Source of the DNA: Anisakis pegreffii
Taxonomy: Eukaryota > Nematoda > Chromadorea > Rhabditida > Anisakidae
DNA: 64,000 nt
Reading direction: 5' to 3'
Assembly (NCBI GenBank): GCA_035041965.1
Contig: JAPYMA010002147.1
Coordinates: 1-64,000 of the forward strand
Positions 1-13,080 of this stretch are shown here, piece after piece. The notes beneath the pieces are model-generated. The model was given only the letters and a program-made list of their open reading frames with translations, was not told where the DNA came from and searched no databases. Every line of letters begins with the position of its first letter. Position 1 is the stretch's first letter. The translations under genes were made by a program, and so were the position numbers.

Positions 1-3000
1 ATTTGGATGCGTTGAATATATACGAGCAATCGTTTCCGTGCACTGCGCCTACTGAATTGAAACATCATTATCTGTGTCATCCACCTATCATATCAATTCA
101 TATGATCATTGATATAAGCTTTATAGTCGAATGACCATTCAGATATGTATAACCTCCTTTAATACCCAACAAAGTCATTCGCTTTGTCAACTGCGGATGT
201 TCATGTTGAAACACATATGCGAAAACAGTTTGATTCCTGACTGCGTATAACATAGCCTCACGTGCAGCTGGTGCTTTGAAATTTTGATCTGAAATTTTGA
301 GGGATGATCGAATTATCGTTTGATATTCGAGTGAATCAATTAAATATCATCACAAATGCAGCTCAGAACAGGTCGATCTGGAACAATAGCCGAACCTGAA
401 GTGATTTGAACGAGTGTACGCCTTTGCTCGACATCGTTCAAATTTTGCGGATAATCATTCAGATATTGATATTCTGTCGCTTTTTGCACCTGAAAGTTTA
501 TGAAAACACATTTCACCTCAACCAAAATAATCGTTTTCTCGTCTCAGTCATGCTCAGTTAGATAACATCAAATCAAAAATGGAAATCTCGGTGCCATCCG
601 ACTAACCTGTTTATAATTTGAATACAAATGCGGTGGTATCACAGGATCCAGGTCCCATTCACCTGTTTCTGTGTAACGATTCGAATGCACTGCAATACTC
701 TCATTTCCACAGATATTTAATGGTTATTCATTTATTCATTCAACACAAACAACTCATTATTATGTCTTTTTTATCACATCGGAGCGTCTCCAGTAATTTC
801 TCATTGTCAATATTCGCATCTTTGAATGCAAAATTGTCCAAACCGAAACGCTCTTGAACCAATCGTTCAACTCACAATTCTCGCTACTCCACAAAACTTT
901 GCTATAATATTCTGAAAGCCTAGAATGTGCTGAATCTAATGCTAACAAGAAGTTGATATGTTGCTGGGCAAAACTGAGGGTACAGGCAGTTTGAAGATAT
1001 TCCGGTGGTAATGTATTAATGATTGATACAGAGAGCATCGCTGAACTCCACCGATAAAAAGCTCACCGATAAATTTCCCTAACAAATAGCCGGATTCTGC
1101 ACTCGTCACTCCGATCATCAGAGGTAATCTCGCGTTTTCTCTCGCAAGCAACATTGGTTCACCAGGTATGACGCTGTCTTCAATTCGGAACGCGTCGATC
1201 ACCGGTGTAAAATAGGTACTTGCCATAAGCTGCGACTCTCGACCCTGAAAGGCCACATTCTAGAAATGTCTTTTCTCAAGAATGCATTTCACCAATTCAA
1301 TTTCAGATATAATGGCCAGTGTCGATGCCTGCTCCTCAAATATATCCCATATTCCATCAGATTTCACCTGACACATCAATAGATCTACAACCATGTGTGC
1401 CGTGGCGAAATCGCTCTTCTACTCTTCTACTAACTTAAGGTGACGCAGTTATGAATATAAGAAATCCCTCACTTTATCTGTTCGTCATATAACCGATAAG
1501 GAAATTGCTAATGTGATATAGTTTTGTGACTACGAACAATATTAGGTGAAGTAATTGCCACATGATGCCATCCGTTCAGAAACCGTTCAACGGGGATGGA
1601 TTGCATACAGTCTTTGATATGAGTCATTCCCAGTGTTCTATTGTATCTGCATCCACAATAATCCATCAATCGAGCTGAATTGTTCTCGGTTGATGTCGAT
1701 CGAACTGCCCACGGAGCCAATGCGCTTCCACTTCGTAAAATCACACCGCTGAACAGATCTGAATTTGAATATTTTGATGCTTTTATTCACTGACATACTT
1801 CCACATTTGCAAAACAATTTTGAGTTGAATAAACCCTCAGGTATCACATTCGAATGTATGTTTCTCGATTCATATCTTATCAAGCTGCTTCCATCGCTTA
1901 CAACTGCACACATCTATCTTTGTGCATGATCAACTCTTCGCCAACATCTTATAAATGTGGTCATATTTCTGGCACAATGATATTTTTCAGTATTTGTTTG
2001 AAACTATATCTCACTCGTTCTGTGTTCAAGATAAACTGTTTAATCGCTCCATCAGCATGTTCAAATCATCGTTATCTCATTTCTGATAGGGCGAGATTTT
2101 CAACGATTGAATCGTGAATAATTTCACATTCTTTATTAGTTTTCTATTCAAATTCGCTTTCTGTTTGTACTCTGTAATTGAAACAACGCTGAAAGATACA
2201 ACTTCTTTCGTACATTTATTGCATTGAAATGACATTAACTCTGAAATTCATTGCATCTCAAATCAATCACTCTAGAGTCAGGATGAGAACAACTGAAAAA
2301 AGACAATGCAGGAGCGACTTGAGAGCATTGAAACTAAACACATACTAGCTTTTATCTTATCTGACGTGACCATATCACTTCAAAAATTGTAGTTATCATA
2401 CAAAAAATTCTCAAAATCATCGAAAAACTTGAAAACATCTGTGAGAAATCCACTCAATCGTTTGAAACAAAAAAGAATGTGAAGATGAAAAGGTAGAAAC
2501 TATTTCCATTAATTTTTTACAATTCATTCAGTGCGGCCGCCCAACAATTCGTTTTTCGATCATAGTAAACTCATAATTTAGATAATATGACGCAGAATCG
2601 ACAGTATACCTATGTATAAGCCAGCCAACAAAAAATACATCTTCCTGACGCCAGCTGTTAAAATGAAACCTGCGTGGGACGTCGAACAGATGGGAGCAAT
2701 ACGAAATGAGTGGATAATTTGATGATAAATGAAAAAAAGTGACTTCAAAAGATAGTGACAAAGGAACACCGATATTAATGGATACATTATGCTGTTATCG
2801 CATCATCGAATATCACTGGAACGATTTTAAAAAATTCATCAGAAAGTGATAAATTTTTACGTTTAGGTTCGCGGTCAATATGCGTCATTCGCATATTCTC
2901 ATTGCATTAAACGAGCTAATGATTTGCCCCATTATATTTTATGATATGACTGAAAGTGATAAGTGACAACCTTTAGTCTTCGGTGAGATAGCTAAGAGAC

Positions 3001-4870
3001 TCGCACAAGCAGCACCAGCACTCTCGCCAGCCAGCGTTATCCGCGCCGAATCTCCACCGAAATTCGGTGCATTCTCTTTCAGCCATCGAATCGCTTGAAT
3101 CTGATCGTCGAGACCGAAATTACCCGTTAATAAACGATGCGATGCAGTCAAAAAACCTGTATTGTGAGATTTAATCAGCTTTGATGCTCTCAAAATCGTT
3201 AGACTTCAGATTGCAGTAATCATATTTGGTCTGCAGATTATATCAAATGATCACTTTGTACGTCGTATCAATTGCTTCAGATGTAGAGCGATTTCTTCAA
3301 CAATCGCAATTTTACGGATTTAAATCCATAACTTAATTCACTGGTTATTCGACATATCAACATCTTAAATTTCCGTTTGTGTGTGAGGGGAGGGAAAAGG
3401 TTGGGAATGGGCATGAAGAGTATTGATGATCGTGTCCTCGCGAACTAGGTGACATTCAAAGCTATTCAAAAAACGTAATCTTTTTGATTGGTAAGCGAGT
3501 TCCACCGTTCGCCTCCCCTTGGATGATCGATGGGATATCTTCTCAAAGTGAATTTTGAGAAATAACCAACCCAATGGCCCTAAACGATAGTTAATCGAGG
3601 CGAAAATAATGCCTCTCGAAGCAAAGTTCGCAACAATCGTCTTCAATGGGTACATTCCAGCACTGTTCACCTGCAACTGATTTGTCATTTGTACAAACGA
3701 TTTTGGTTGTATGACCAAAATAAATTCTTCACTGACGAGTACACAAAAACATGATTTATTCAACCTAGGCGATTACCAAAATGATCAATCATAATCAAAA
3801 CAATTGAAGCGCTAGTAAATGAACCTGATAAGATCCACCATGGATCCACATCAGTATTGGATATGACCCATTTCGTTTCTGAAATAAACAAATATCAATC
3901 ATCAGATTAATGTTCACACTCGAGTGATCTGGATCAATGAACAAAGCTACTACCCCTACCGGTGCAGCCGTAGGTATTACAAGATCCATATAAAGACAGT
4001 CCTCGGTGCCTCGAACTGTCTTATGAAACCAGAATTCAACACAGAGTTGAACGCGACCCGGACCGCAGTCACGTGTTTCATTCCACGGATTTGGTGGTTT
4101 TGGTGACTGAAATTGCACGATTATTCAGTCGAACAGATATCACAAGTCCTCTAGTGCATTGATCGAAATCATATTATCATCACTCCAGGAAGCGTAATTG
4201 ACTGATACGAGAAACTTCATTAATTTTTTTAAATTTTTTAAATAACGATCCAAACTTCACAATAACAGATCATTGCGAAGCGAGCATGAGCTATTGAGTG
4301 CGAGATCAAAATCAAATGCCTTAAGATCATATGTCTCAAGATTATGAGATATATAATGAATATCTTGTAAATATTGCCCTCGACAATCAATGCTCTCAAA
4401 AGGCAATAAACACCTCTGATTAACAACAAATTAAATTGATATCACCTCAAAACGAAGCTTTCCCAACGGTGGTTGTGCATATGGAACAGCTTCGTAAACC
4501 TCGGCCAATGTCCCATTTGATTCCAAATAATAGCCTTTTATCTTACCGTGACTCGTTTGTCTTATCACACGACCATCATCTATCAAAATTCAGCTTTACT
4601 ATCAACAATGCTTTCTGTTTTTAATCCAAAATCCCCAAAATAACACAATACCACAAATCTTCTCAATTATCATTCCAAAATCTCCAAAATAACCAAATAC
4701 CGCGAATGTCACATCAATCAAATGAGTAAAATCTGTTAGCGATTAACAAACAAGTTGATAATTTTACCTTGTCTATACTGAGCAGCAGTTTTCGAGTCAA
4801 TAAACACAAATAAAGTGACTATAACGAATGAGATAGGTAAATCAATTGTTGATAAGTGATACTTTATCAT
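1..4870 (-). CDS. Secreted type-B carboxylesterase (cholinesterase-like), 3' end cut by the window edge
   Basis: Serine hydrolase of the alpha/beta-hydrolase carboxylesterase B family, expected to cleave carboxylic esters outside the cell or in the secretory pathway. Well-joined exons, read right to left: 4870-4768 (hydrophobic signal peptide), 4579-4446, 4106-3960, 3878-3825, 3670-3571, 3156-2971, 1758-1562, 1244-1067; all phases agree. Family marks in order: EDCLY, WIHGGS oxyanion loop, NYRLGPLGF, nucleophile motif GESAGA (about 3040-3015), SGSALAPWA, then AESGYLL supplying the likely acidic residue. Exons between 1067 and 1 are less certain: about 525-350, about 290-160, and a last piece (about 48-1) with GAVHGNDCSYIF, which holds the likely catalytic His. 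All three triad positions are therefore present, so it looks active. Substrate cannot be told; acetylcholinesterase proper is not implied. Confidence 0.9.
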
Positions 4871-7800
4871 TTTGCAATTATTTAATGCATCCTTGAAGGC
4901 GCTCAATCTAAATTCTGAGAATCATATCAAATGATATCGAGCGTATCAACATTATAAATCACAACTGCAATTTACTTGTTAAGATATACGAAGATCGAAA
5001 GAAAAAGTGTTTAAAAACCAGTACTAATCAAATTCATCAATTTGATATCATTCGTTATCAATTGATACCACAGCATTCAGCACTTCGTGATACGACTACC
5101 ATCAGGAAACAACTGTTAAAAAACAACTATTACTTATGTACCTACTAACCTCCCCATTCAACCCCAATAATTTGTTTTTTAACGAGTGAACGATGACGCT
5201 TTATCGATATCAATTTTGCATCGGAGAGGATTGTAAGGTATTGAAAAAATAGGCTATTTTCATGAGGAGATGAATTGATTTTGCAGTTGGCAAATGTGAA
5301 CAATAATTTACGAGAAGTTGAACTTGCTTAAAGCACGATTGATTTTGTGCTGATTACAAGGAAATTCAATCAAAAATGTTCAGATGAAACGAATCCAATC
5401 AGAAGTTTATTTAGGCTTCAAAATGCACGTTTTTAGTGAGGATGTGCTGATTGCAAATGATGAAATGAGGAATGAATATTTGAGATGAGGAATACGAAAG
5501 AAATATTTGAGGTGGATTGATTGAAGATGAGGAAATAGTTGGGTTAAAGAGGGATATGTGGGTAGGGATATCGGACAAAGAGATGAGGAAGAGTGGCTGT
5601 GTTCTTTCTTTATAAATCAAATGCTAAGTTCATTCATTCAGTCATCATCGACAAAAAGAGAGATTTGTGCATTCCATAAGTGAATCTATTGACTAATGAT
5701 TCTCAGATAGACATTCATTGACAGCTGATTGATAAGAACGCATTGTTATTATCATCGCACTAGACACTATCCAAGCCACTGCTTGGCTCGGACTCGATAG
5801 CATCAATGATATTTTTGTGCAACACCAGTTTCCAACGAGACTTTCTGCCTTGAGCTGGACTCAAGTCTAATTTCCGGTCAAATGCTCTGAAGTTTCGCTT
5901 GAAATTGAATGGTACCTCAACAGCACTGTTATTATTTGATGTCTGTTATCGTTTAGAGCAACCAGGAACCAAATTATTGATTATGAAAGCGTTCGGATGA
6001 AAATTAAACTGATAAAATTTGTACGCCGCTTAGCCAATCAGTCTCATTGATAGCTTTAATATTTGTAAGAATAATCAGTTTTATTCAATGTTTCAGTTCC
6101 ATTGATAGATTGAAAAGCGCCAGCATAAGAATATATTCAGAATCAGAATGTAATCTCTCTATTGAATTGCTCGTTTATTAGCACGCTCGCTTTGTCTCAT
6201 TCAGTGAACAAACAAAATCTGATGTGAGAGAAGGCAGCAGCAATTCAGTGAGGGAAATGGATGGGTAATGATAATATGGCTGTGGTTTTGATCGAATATT
6301 ATTTCTGAAGCTGTCAGAAGATTATAACGGATGAAGGTTCATGGAATATGAAACGAAATGATGGTAGATATGATAGATATGATAGGTCAGGTGTTGAGCT
6401 TTTTAATAGGTATTGTGATTGATTGATGATCATTTGCTAAATTATTGATACGCACTATTGATGTGATTACTAAATCACTTCATTCAGAAGGTAACGACTA
6501 TCATTTTACTAATTTCTCGGACGAATTGAACGATAAATAGCTCAATGCTGAAAGTTTTACGAATCTCCATTAAAATTTATCAGTGATGAAGCAGTCAATT
6601 CCTGAAAGGTCACATGATCGTGTCATGCACGTGCAAATCAGGTACAATTTCATTTTGCAAAACCATGTACTTTCCAACAGAAAAGCCTTGCCTATCTGGC
6701 TCAATTTCGCCTGAATGAAGTACGACGACTAGAAGTTTTTGTCGCTCGGCATATTCACTGCAATTAAATATGCCAAATCGAGACGTATATCAATTTAAAA
6801 CGATTTTCTATCAGTTTACCACCAAAAATACCATAAATAAAGCCAAAATTAGCACCACTCGATGAGCGGTTTTGCTGAGAACGTTGTGCGGCTGATTATA
6901 ATCTGATGAAATATAGTCGAGAGAACGTATTTATTTGTCTTAAGTGGAGACTTCATATCACATTCGTTTTATAAATTGTCAGTTTTTATTCATACAGTCT
7001 TAGATGACAACGATAATAATAACGACGATAATAAAGATACTGACACCGCATCATTGTTATGAACATGCAAGATAAGATAAACGTATGTATCTACAAGCAA
7101 ATAAAAAGCCATCCATGTGTAGGGATCGAGTGGCAATTGATCCAGCATACTTCATATGGATCAAGCATTGAAATGATCACTAGACGTGGATAACGACCCG
7201 TCGAAAGAATCCTTTTAAAAGGTTGTTAATCCGTGTTCTTATCGACAGCAATAAGCTGCTAATCTACAAGACTGCACTGAATTGAATTACATTTCAATGA
7301 AATGACATTCCTATTTGTGTTGATATAAGCAGATTGCTCGATGAAATCCAGCGTTCTATCGAATCACTTACGCTTATAGTAAAGGCTTAATCCTATACTT
7401 ATGAGGTGACTATTATAGATATAATAAATAAGTGTGTATTGCTGAAAGAAATAACGGGCCTGCTGATGTATGTCTTAGTGCAATAAATAAATGAAATATA
7501 AAAGAATGAATTCGATGGATGGATGGATATATATTTCTCACATATCCACACCGTTATTCATAACAACAAAATTGTGCCTAGGGTCCACTCAGCCAGCCAG
7601 TGAGCCACTTTAATCTAGACTCCTGAACGGATAATATAGATGCTCGTTAAAACATATGCATTCTATTATGTTTACAAATATATACGTACATATATATTTC
7701 ACTACAGTTACTACGATTACTGCTATTACTACTGTTATTAAGCAGTCAATTTTTTCTATTTCTCTATCATATGTATATCTTTTATCATCATATCACTAAA

Positions 7801-8318
7801 TTCTCCTCAATACAGCAATACTCTGTCAATTTTTTACCCTGCGAACACGTCAAACCAAAAAAAAAGATTTGAAATTGTCAAAAAAAAAAACGAAAAACAA
7901 CTGTTTGCACAGCGATTCTTCAAGTCATATCTCACTTAATATCAACTAAATTTATCTCAAAATCACTTCGTGATAATCCATTGATCTCTGCTGAGTTGGT
8001 TACTGTCTGCGTCCCGCTCTGTCAAGCTCATTTTGCAATGGTCGGAATAATCGTTAAAAGAAGACGATATCGTCTTCATTATGACCGCTATCACGATCAC
8101 TATCGTCATCGCACTCAATCAAATCCTCAGACTTTACCGACCAACCTCGATCACACGCCACATAATATGGCCATTTCAGTGTATCCACACTCTCTTTGAA
8201 TGTCCTCAAAATGTATCCGTTCATTAGATATGTATCATATATTCGTCATGAAATATAATATTGCCAAACAATATCGGGAAAAAGAGAGTGAAATTACGAT
8301 TGCGATATTATTAGAGCT
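4871..8318. other. Gene-free interval upstream of the esterase
   Basis: AT-rich intergenic DNA. Short ORFs on both strands lack family resemblance and splice partners. It presumably holds the esterase promoter next to 4870. Low-complexity runs occur: GATGGATG repeats near 7515, a TATA/GTACAT-rich stretch near 7680-7700, and A runs near 7858 and 7880. Nothing else was recognised. Confidence 0.6.
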
Positions 8319-8540
8319 TTATTGATATTCAAATAAAACAAACCACCCGGAATCCGCTCCTTTGACACAAACATATTTCGCTAAGAGTTCTTCCTCACTG
8401 CCGGGAGTGTATCGTCGCAGCACTGCATAATCGTATAGCAATTGATGATGAGGATTCTGTCTATCTGTATAGTTCATACGAATCTGTGTGGATATTGCCT
8501 GTAACTTGATTGACCTCAGAGACTTACTGTATGTGCGCAT
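8319..8540 (-). CDS. Possible terminal exon or small ORF, unknown function
   Basis: An open frame ending in a stop at 8319 codes for a hydrophilic 60-70 residue segment (around NYTDRQNPHHQLLYDY and YTPGSEEELLAKYVC) whose composition looks protein-like. Candidate acceptors (CTTACAG-like and CACAG) lie near 8490-8510. It could be an alternative 3' exon of the neighbouring gene at 8550-9247, but no donor in that gene joins it unambiguously. No family was recognised. Confidence 0.35.
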   Translation of the reverse strand: MRTYSKSLRSIKLQAISTQIRMNYTDRQNPHHQLLYDYAVLRRYTPGSEEELLAKYVCVKGADSGWFVLFEYQ

Positions 8541-8549
8541 ATTGAAGTT

Positions 8550-9247
8550 TTAAAAATCACAACGACAACTCAAGAACAACGCCACATAAATCCATAAACG
8601 ATGATCAGTGATAAGAAGAGGCACCAAAATATTTCGGCCCGATAATTTGATCCTGGTTTGCCAAGGCCCAGCCTCTTGTCGATGCAAGCCCAGTCCAAGA
8701 CCGCCATCTTCCCAGAACGGTTTACAGACGTACTTCATTGTTGAATTGCTGCTCTCCTCTCGACTCTTTGAATCAACTTTCGCCGTAATTTGACGATTCC
8801 GAGTATTCACCGCAACACAAACCTGAAATATAGTCAGTGATTCGGGTCTTACTATTAGTTGGTATATGTCATGTGTTGAATCTACTGATCTCCTCAATAA
8901 TCTCATAAGTGCACTTTGCAGAGCAAAATATACGTCTCGTCGGAATTCAGTTTCATGAGATATTGGATATTAATCATTTTATGATATTTAATATGTTGTG
9001 ATATATGAGATATTTAATATCATGAGTTTGATATTAAAATCACTTTTTGTTCATATTGATATTAATTTCAGGCATCAGTTAAGACCTCAGATGCGATCAC
9101 CAATCTGAAATATATAAACAAATACAAACCACTCACATGACTGATTTCAAATGGAATTTGACTGCTGCCAATCGCATGAATTGAGCTCAACAAGGTCATG
9201 TTCAATAGAAATATTGCAAGCACAGTTAGTGTTGAAAAGCAGAACAT
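8550..9247 (-). CDS. Small predicted secreted or C-terminally anchored protein, two exons
   Basis: Not recognised. Exon 1 (9247-9137) starts at an ATG followed by a strong hydrophobic stretch (LTVLAIFLLNMTLLSSIHA), a good signal peptide or signal anchor, and ends at CAT|GTGAGT. Exon 2 (8822-8550) follows TTTCAG in phase 0 and runs to a stop, giving 127 residues. The mature part has a glycine-rich block (WEDGGLGLGLH), few cysteines, and a C-terminal hydrophobic stretch (about LVPLLI to VALFLSC) that could be a membrane anchor or lipid-anchor signal. An alternative acceptor near 9107 gives an early stop. It lies 217 bp downstream of another minus-strand membrane-protein gene; shared expression is possible but unproven. 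Confidence 0.5.
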
Positions 9248-9464
9248 TGTGCAGTGAAATGTTTGCGAAAAATATCTGAAATCTCCATCATTCAATGATC
9301 GCAGTGAATTCAAATGCTTTTCATCGATTTGTTCAGCTCAATTTGATCAATTTGGAGGTGTTTCAATGAATTCTCACATTATTCAATGAATATGCAATCG
9401 AAATTTGTATGAGAATGCCGTAAGTATGAAGCCGCATTCTAGATCATCCCAATCACTTTCGTTA

Positions 9465-10347
9465 TCAGTTCAATCGTTCACTGTCTTCTAATACGACAAA
9501 TTCAACAGAACAGATATCTATCTCCTCAACAACCTCAATAATAAGATACCTCACAAACGATCGTGCCCATTTGTGTCGATGATAAAAACTGTTTGATTTA
9601 CATCCATAATGATAACAACACGGTGCACACAATGCCATTATTGATATCAAATAGATCAACAACGTTAATAATATACACACAATCAAACGTAATAGTGCAC
9701 AAATAATTTTCAACATCTGAATTTGAATAATTTACTTGGAATTTTAAATATAACTGTTCATTGCACGAACTCGTACATCTTCAGTTAGTTCGAAAGCATA
9801 AAGGTAAAACAACAAATAACATGGGATTGCTACAAACCTTACGAAGAGTTGTACAAATAATACACATCACAAGACCTCGAGGTCTTTTGTGACGAACTGA
9901 TTGATTCGAGGGCCCTTTGTGATCATTTCTATTATCACTATCATTATCATTATCAGCGTCGTTGTCACTATCATCACTATCAGTCCCCGTACCGTAAATT
10001 TTTCGGACACTGAATCTTATGGGCCAGCATTCATCATACTCCTTCATTCGACCTCCATCTCTGAGTAATATTCGCTGTATTTCACAAGAATGCAATCCAT
10101 ATGTGAATATTACTGCTAGAATAATGAAACTCATCAGATATGAATAATAGCAAGTAGAGAATGAAAAAAGAACTTTTGTGTGAGATTGCTCTTGAGGTGT
10201 TGAATGGCTGTCGGATAGCTGGCCACCGAGATAGCGGTCGAAGTGCTTTTCACGGGACATATCATGCGTCGATACGCGAAATATAACATCACTGTACGCC
10301 ACAGAATACTGATTATTGTGCTCGTTATTGTCATTACCAATGGCCAT
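9465..10347 (-). CDS. Two-exon membrane protein with two hydrophobic segments, unknown function
   Basis: Not recognised. Exon 1 (10347-9838, 170 codons, phase 0, AAG|GTTTGT) and exon 2 (9716-9465, after TTCAG) join to 253 residues. Residues about 68-90 (LMSFIILAVIFTYGL) form one membrane segment. A highly acidic Asp/Asn-rich stretch follows at about 124-143. Exon 2 begins with a second long hydrophobic segment (IVCILLTLLIYLISIMALCAPCC) ending in a cysteine cluster, a common palmitoylation setting. The C-terminal tail is acidic. The DN-rich run comes from a repetitive (ATC/GTC-like) stretch near 9930-9980, so its length may vary between individuals. Start choice: first in-frame ATG; the upstream boundary is not otherwise supported. 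Confidence 0.55.
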
Positions 10348-10987
10348 TGTCTTACCTAAACTAACATCTTAAGAAAATTTCATTATTTTTACATCGATCA
10401 TTTTCATTCACCAATCAATGGAATTGTTTCAATGAAGATCACTCAGATCGCTCAGATTTCATTCAATCATGCTTAGATAGCCCTACTACCAAGCATGACT
10501 AAAATCTTGTGATTATGACTGAAGAAAATATGCCTGATAGACTCCTAGGAAGACTTTTTTGTTCAGCTGACCTGAGGACCAGCACATCGGCATGCAGTGA
10601 TGAAGAAAAAATTGAGTATAGTCAGTGGAAGGTCATGAAGGATCATGTAAAGGAAAGCGATTCGAAAGTTATTGAATGCCTGAAACGATCAGTATTATAC
10701 TTATTGTTAGATATTGCTTCATAGTGATTAATGCACATTAGCTGATTATGCGATAGAATAACAATGGTGATACAATAGCGTAATCGATAATAACGAGACC
10801 TGAATCCATTGAACAAACGACTCTATGATGACTGTTAATCCACTTCGATACGGAGTGATATCCAGTCGGTGTGCAAATGCATTCTCTACACATAACACCT
10901 TCAACATTTACAGTTTATTCAGAAATTCGTACAAAATTTCAATTTAAAATGAATCCATCAGATGAAAACATCGGTTACGTTTTCAGC

Positions 10988-11069
10988 GCAGTCATGTCCG
11001 AGTGGTTAAGGAGTTTGACTAGAAATCAAATAGGCTCTGCCTGCGTAGGTTCGAATCCTGCTGACTGCG
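10988..11069 (+). tRNA. tRNA-Ser (anticodon AGA)
   Basis: An 82-nt cloverleaf. The acceptor stem GCAGTCA (10988-10994) pairs perfectly with TGACTGC (11062-11068), with discriminator G at 11069. The D-arm has GAGTGGTTAAGGA, typical of serine and leucine tRNAs. The anticodon stem TTTGA/TCAAA encloses loop CTAGAAA, so the anticodon is AGA (serine). There is a long variable arm, and the T-arm contains GTTCGAATCC, which also serves as B box. No intron. The 82-nt length, long variable arm and G discriminator fit tRNA-Ser and not tRNA-Leu. Confidence 0.97.
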
Positions 11070-11074
11070 AAAAC

Positions 11075-11078
11075 TTTT
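11075..11078 (+). terminator. RNA polymerase III terminator of tRNA-Ser
   Basis: A TTTT run starts 6 nt after the tRNA 3' end. This is the usual pol III stop signal and supports the tRNA being a transcribed gene, not a degenerate copy. Confidence 0.8.
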
Positions 11079-11200
11079 GCAGTCTAACAAAGCAAACAAA
11101 TCAGCTGCAATTTTCATTTTGCTTTTATAGTTTTCAGTGCTTTTTCAGAACAACAAATATATTGTTCTTGTAGAACTTGCAAAAGAAGCAATAATACTCA

Positions 11201-11839
11201 TCAAAATCTTACAAACAATAACGAAGTTAGCATCGAGCCAATCACTGCAATCGCGACAATCAGAATGACGATCCAGGTTTTGAGTGGGAATGAAGTGATA
11301 TATCCCCGCAAAGTGAAGTAAACAAATATCCAGTCACAAATATCAGATAAACAATACACGATAAAGCTTATTGCATACAAGGTATGCATCGTTCGACCTG
11401 CAACAACGTTCAAATCAGCCTCATTCTCATTTATCTTCAATACCTAAAATGGCCTTTGTCAAATTGAGCTCATTTTTGTGTATCCATTCTTCAAAATGTT
11501 CATTATGGTAGCTTCTTTGCAATGAGAATACGCTTTTATATTGCTGCTCATAAATGAATTATGTTATAATCGTGAATAAACCATAATATAAATTATCAAA
11601 CAGGTGTTGAATGGGCACACGCTGGTGTGCAAATTGCATATTAATTGGCTGAGTAAAACAAAAATAAGTATCATAACAGCCAAAATTAAAAAAAAACCTG
11701 AAAGGAGGGGGTGACTTGGACTGTGCGATGCAAATCCGGACGTATACAAAGTATTCAGTAGTGCCAGAACATTACCAGATTTGGGATCCGAGAAGACAAT
11801 CGAATTAGCTGACTGTGTCATAGCTAGCACTGAATTCAT
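11201..11839 (-). CDS. Small predicted multi-pass membrane protein, unknown family
   Basis: Not recognised. The first exon starts at ATG 11839 and reads a short polar N-terminus. A TTTCAG acceptor near 11697 opens a strongly hydrophobic segment (FFLILAVMILIFVLLSQL). The last exon, after TTTTAG near 11445, runs to a stop at 11201 and carries two further hydrophobic segments (HTLYAISFIVYCLSDICDW and TWIVILIVAIAVIGSML) separated by a short loop. This gives at least three membrane spans in roughly 150 residues. The donor joining the middle exon to the last one is not settled (candidate near 11583). It lies between the tRNA and the receptor gene, same strand as the receptor; it might be a fragment of a receptor-like gene, but it lacks family motifs. 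Confidence 0.4.
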
Positions 11840-13080
11840 CTTGAACGTAGCTTTCGTTTATTATTTCTAATAATATTCTACGCAGATCCAAACTGGCCAT
11901 CGATATGATCACATTATTCATAATATTCTACACAGACCCACAAAGATCAGTAACATCACGATGCACAAAACTAGGTAAATAACGAAGTTTAACACTTTTG
12001 AAATAACAACTTTTCTAAAATGAAATTGTCGAGGATACATCAGACAATTGATCATATCAGCAGATGTCTGTTAAGAAGTTAGCCAAAGAATAAGCGTTCG
12101 AAGCGCCTGAATGCTTATCGCAATGCCTTATTGCTTACAACTGAAGAAGAAGATGATGATGATCTAACAAGCAGAGCTGGAAAGCACTCTAAGAACATAT
12201 AAAATATATACCATAAGATGTGATCGTTAAAAGGATTTTATGATGGATATATAACTAAATGATAGCACAACAGCCAAATGCTATCAGTGTCATGCATCAT
12301 GAAAAAGCAAACAATACGACATCGAATCGCATGCAATTATCACCGAATCAATGCCTCAGTTGAATTTCCTGTTTGTCTCTGAAATTATCCGCAATTCAAC
12401 GCATTAACCCTCTTGTCAAGCACGCAACTTTAGACTTGAATCCATCATCCAGCATTCAACTAATTCATTGAATGTTGCTTTATTCAATAGAAATAGAGCA
12501 TTTCAATATATTGATGATAATCGAGTATCGAATCGATTGCAATTTGATCTTTGCATTTGATTCGAAGACTGTTCAAGTTGTTATCAGTCAATGATTTAGG
12601 TGTTAATCCCGTCCGATGGATAAATCACCCGGTGACGAATAACACGATCAGCAAAGAATATACTGAATCAAATGATCTGAATATCAGAAATCAAGTTGAT
12701 GTAATGCTTTGGCATGTGAACGGCATTAATAATGGATGAGCAATTTGTCCGATAAGTATCATGATGCGAAAATGGTGTACATTAAATCGTATTAGCCATT
12801 TCATGCTCATGTGGTTAATCGTATGAAATTTTATGACAGCACTTACTTCATTTTACTGTTTTGTTTATGTTTACACATTAAAGTGAAAATTTTATCTTTC
12901 CTAATATCATTATCTAACATATCAATCAAAAGGATAACGGCGATAAATAATACCTGATAATATGCAATAACAAACATAATTAATAACTACAATGACAATG
13001 AATAATAAAAATAGTGATAATGATGGATATGAAACGATACTCACAAATAAATCTCAAACAACATCAGGGCAATGAACCAA
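11840..13080. other. Gene-free interval between two membrane-protein genes
   Basis: AT-rich DNA with no ORF that has splice support. A purine-rich stretch (GAAGAAGAAGATGATGATGAT) lies at about 12145-12165. It presumably contains the 3' untranslated region of the receptor gene, which is read leftward from 13081. Confidence 0.55.

Noticed and set aside
1260..1400. Candidate extra esterase exon between 1562 and 1244
   Set aside because: Exons 1758-1562 and 1244-1067 already join in phase and match the family order; the segment shows no family motif.
9060..9107. Alternative second exon for the small secreted protein at 8550-9247
   Set aside because: In the phase required by exon 1 it stops after five codons; the acceptor at 8822 gives a longer protein-like frame.
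10509..10724. 71-codon plus-strand ORF beside the tRNA
   Set aside because: No family, no signal peptide, no splice partners; composition is compatible with chance.
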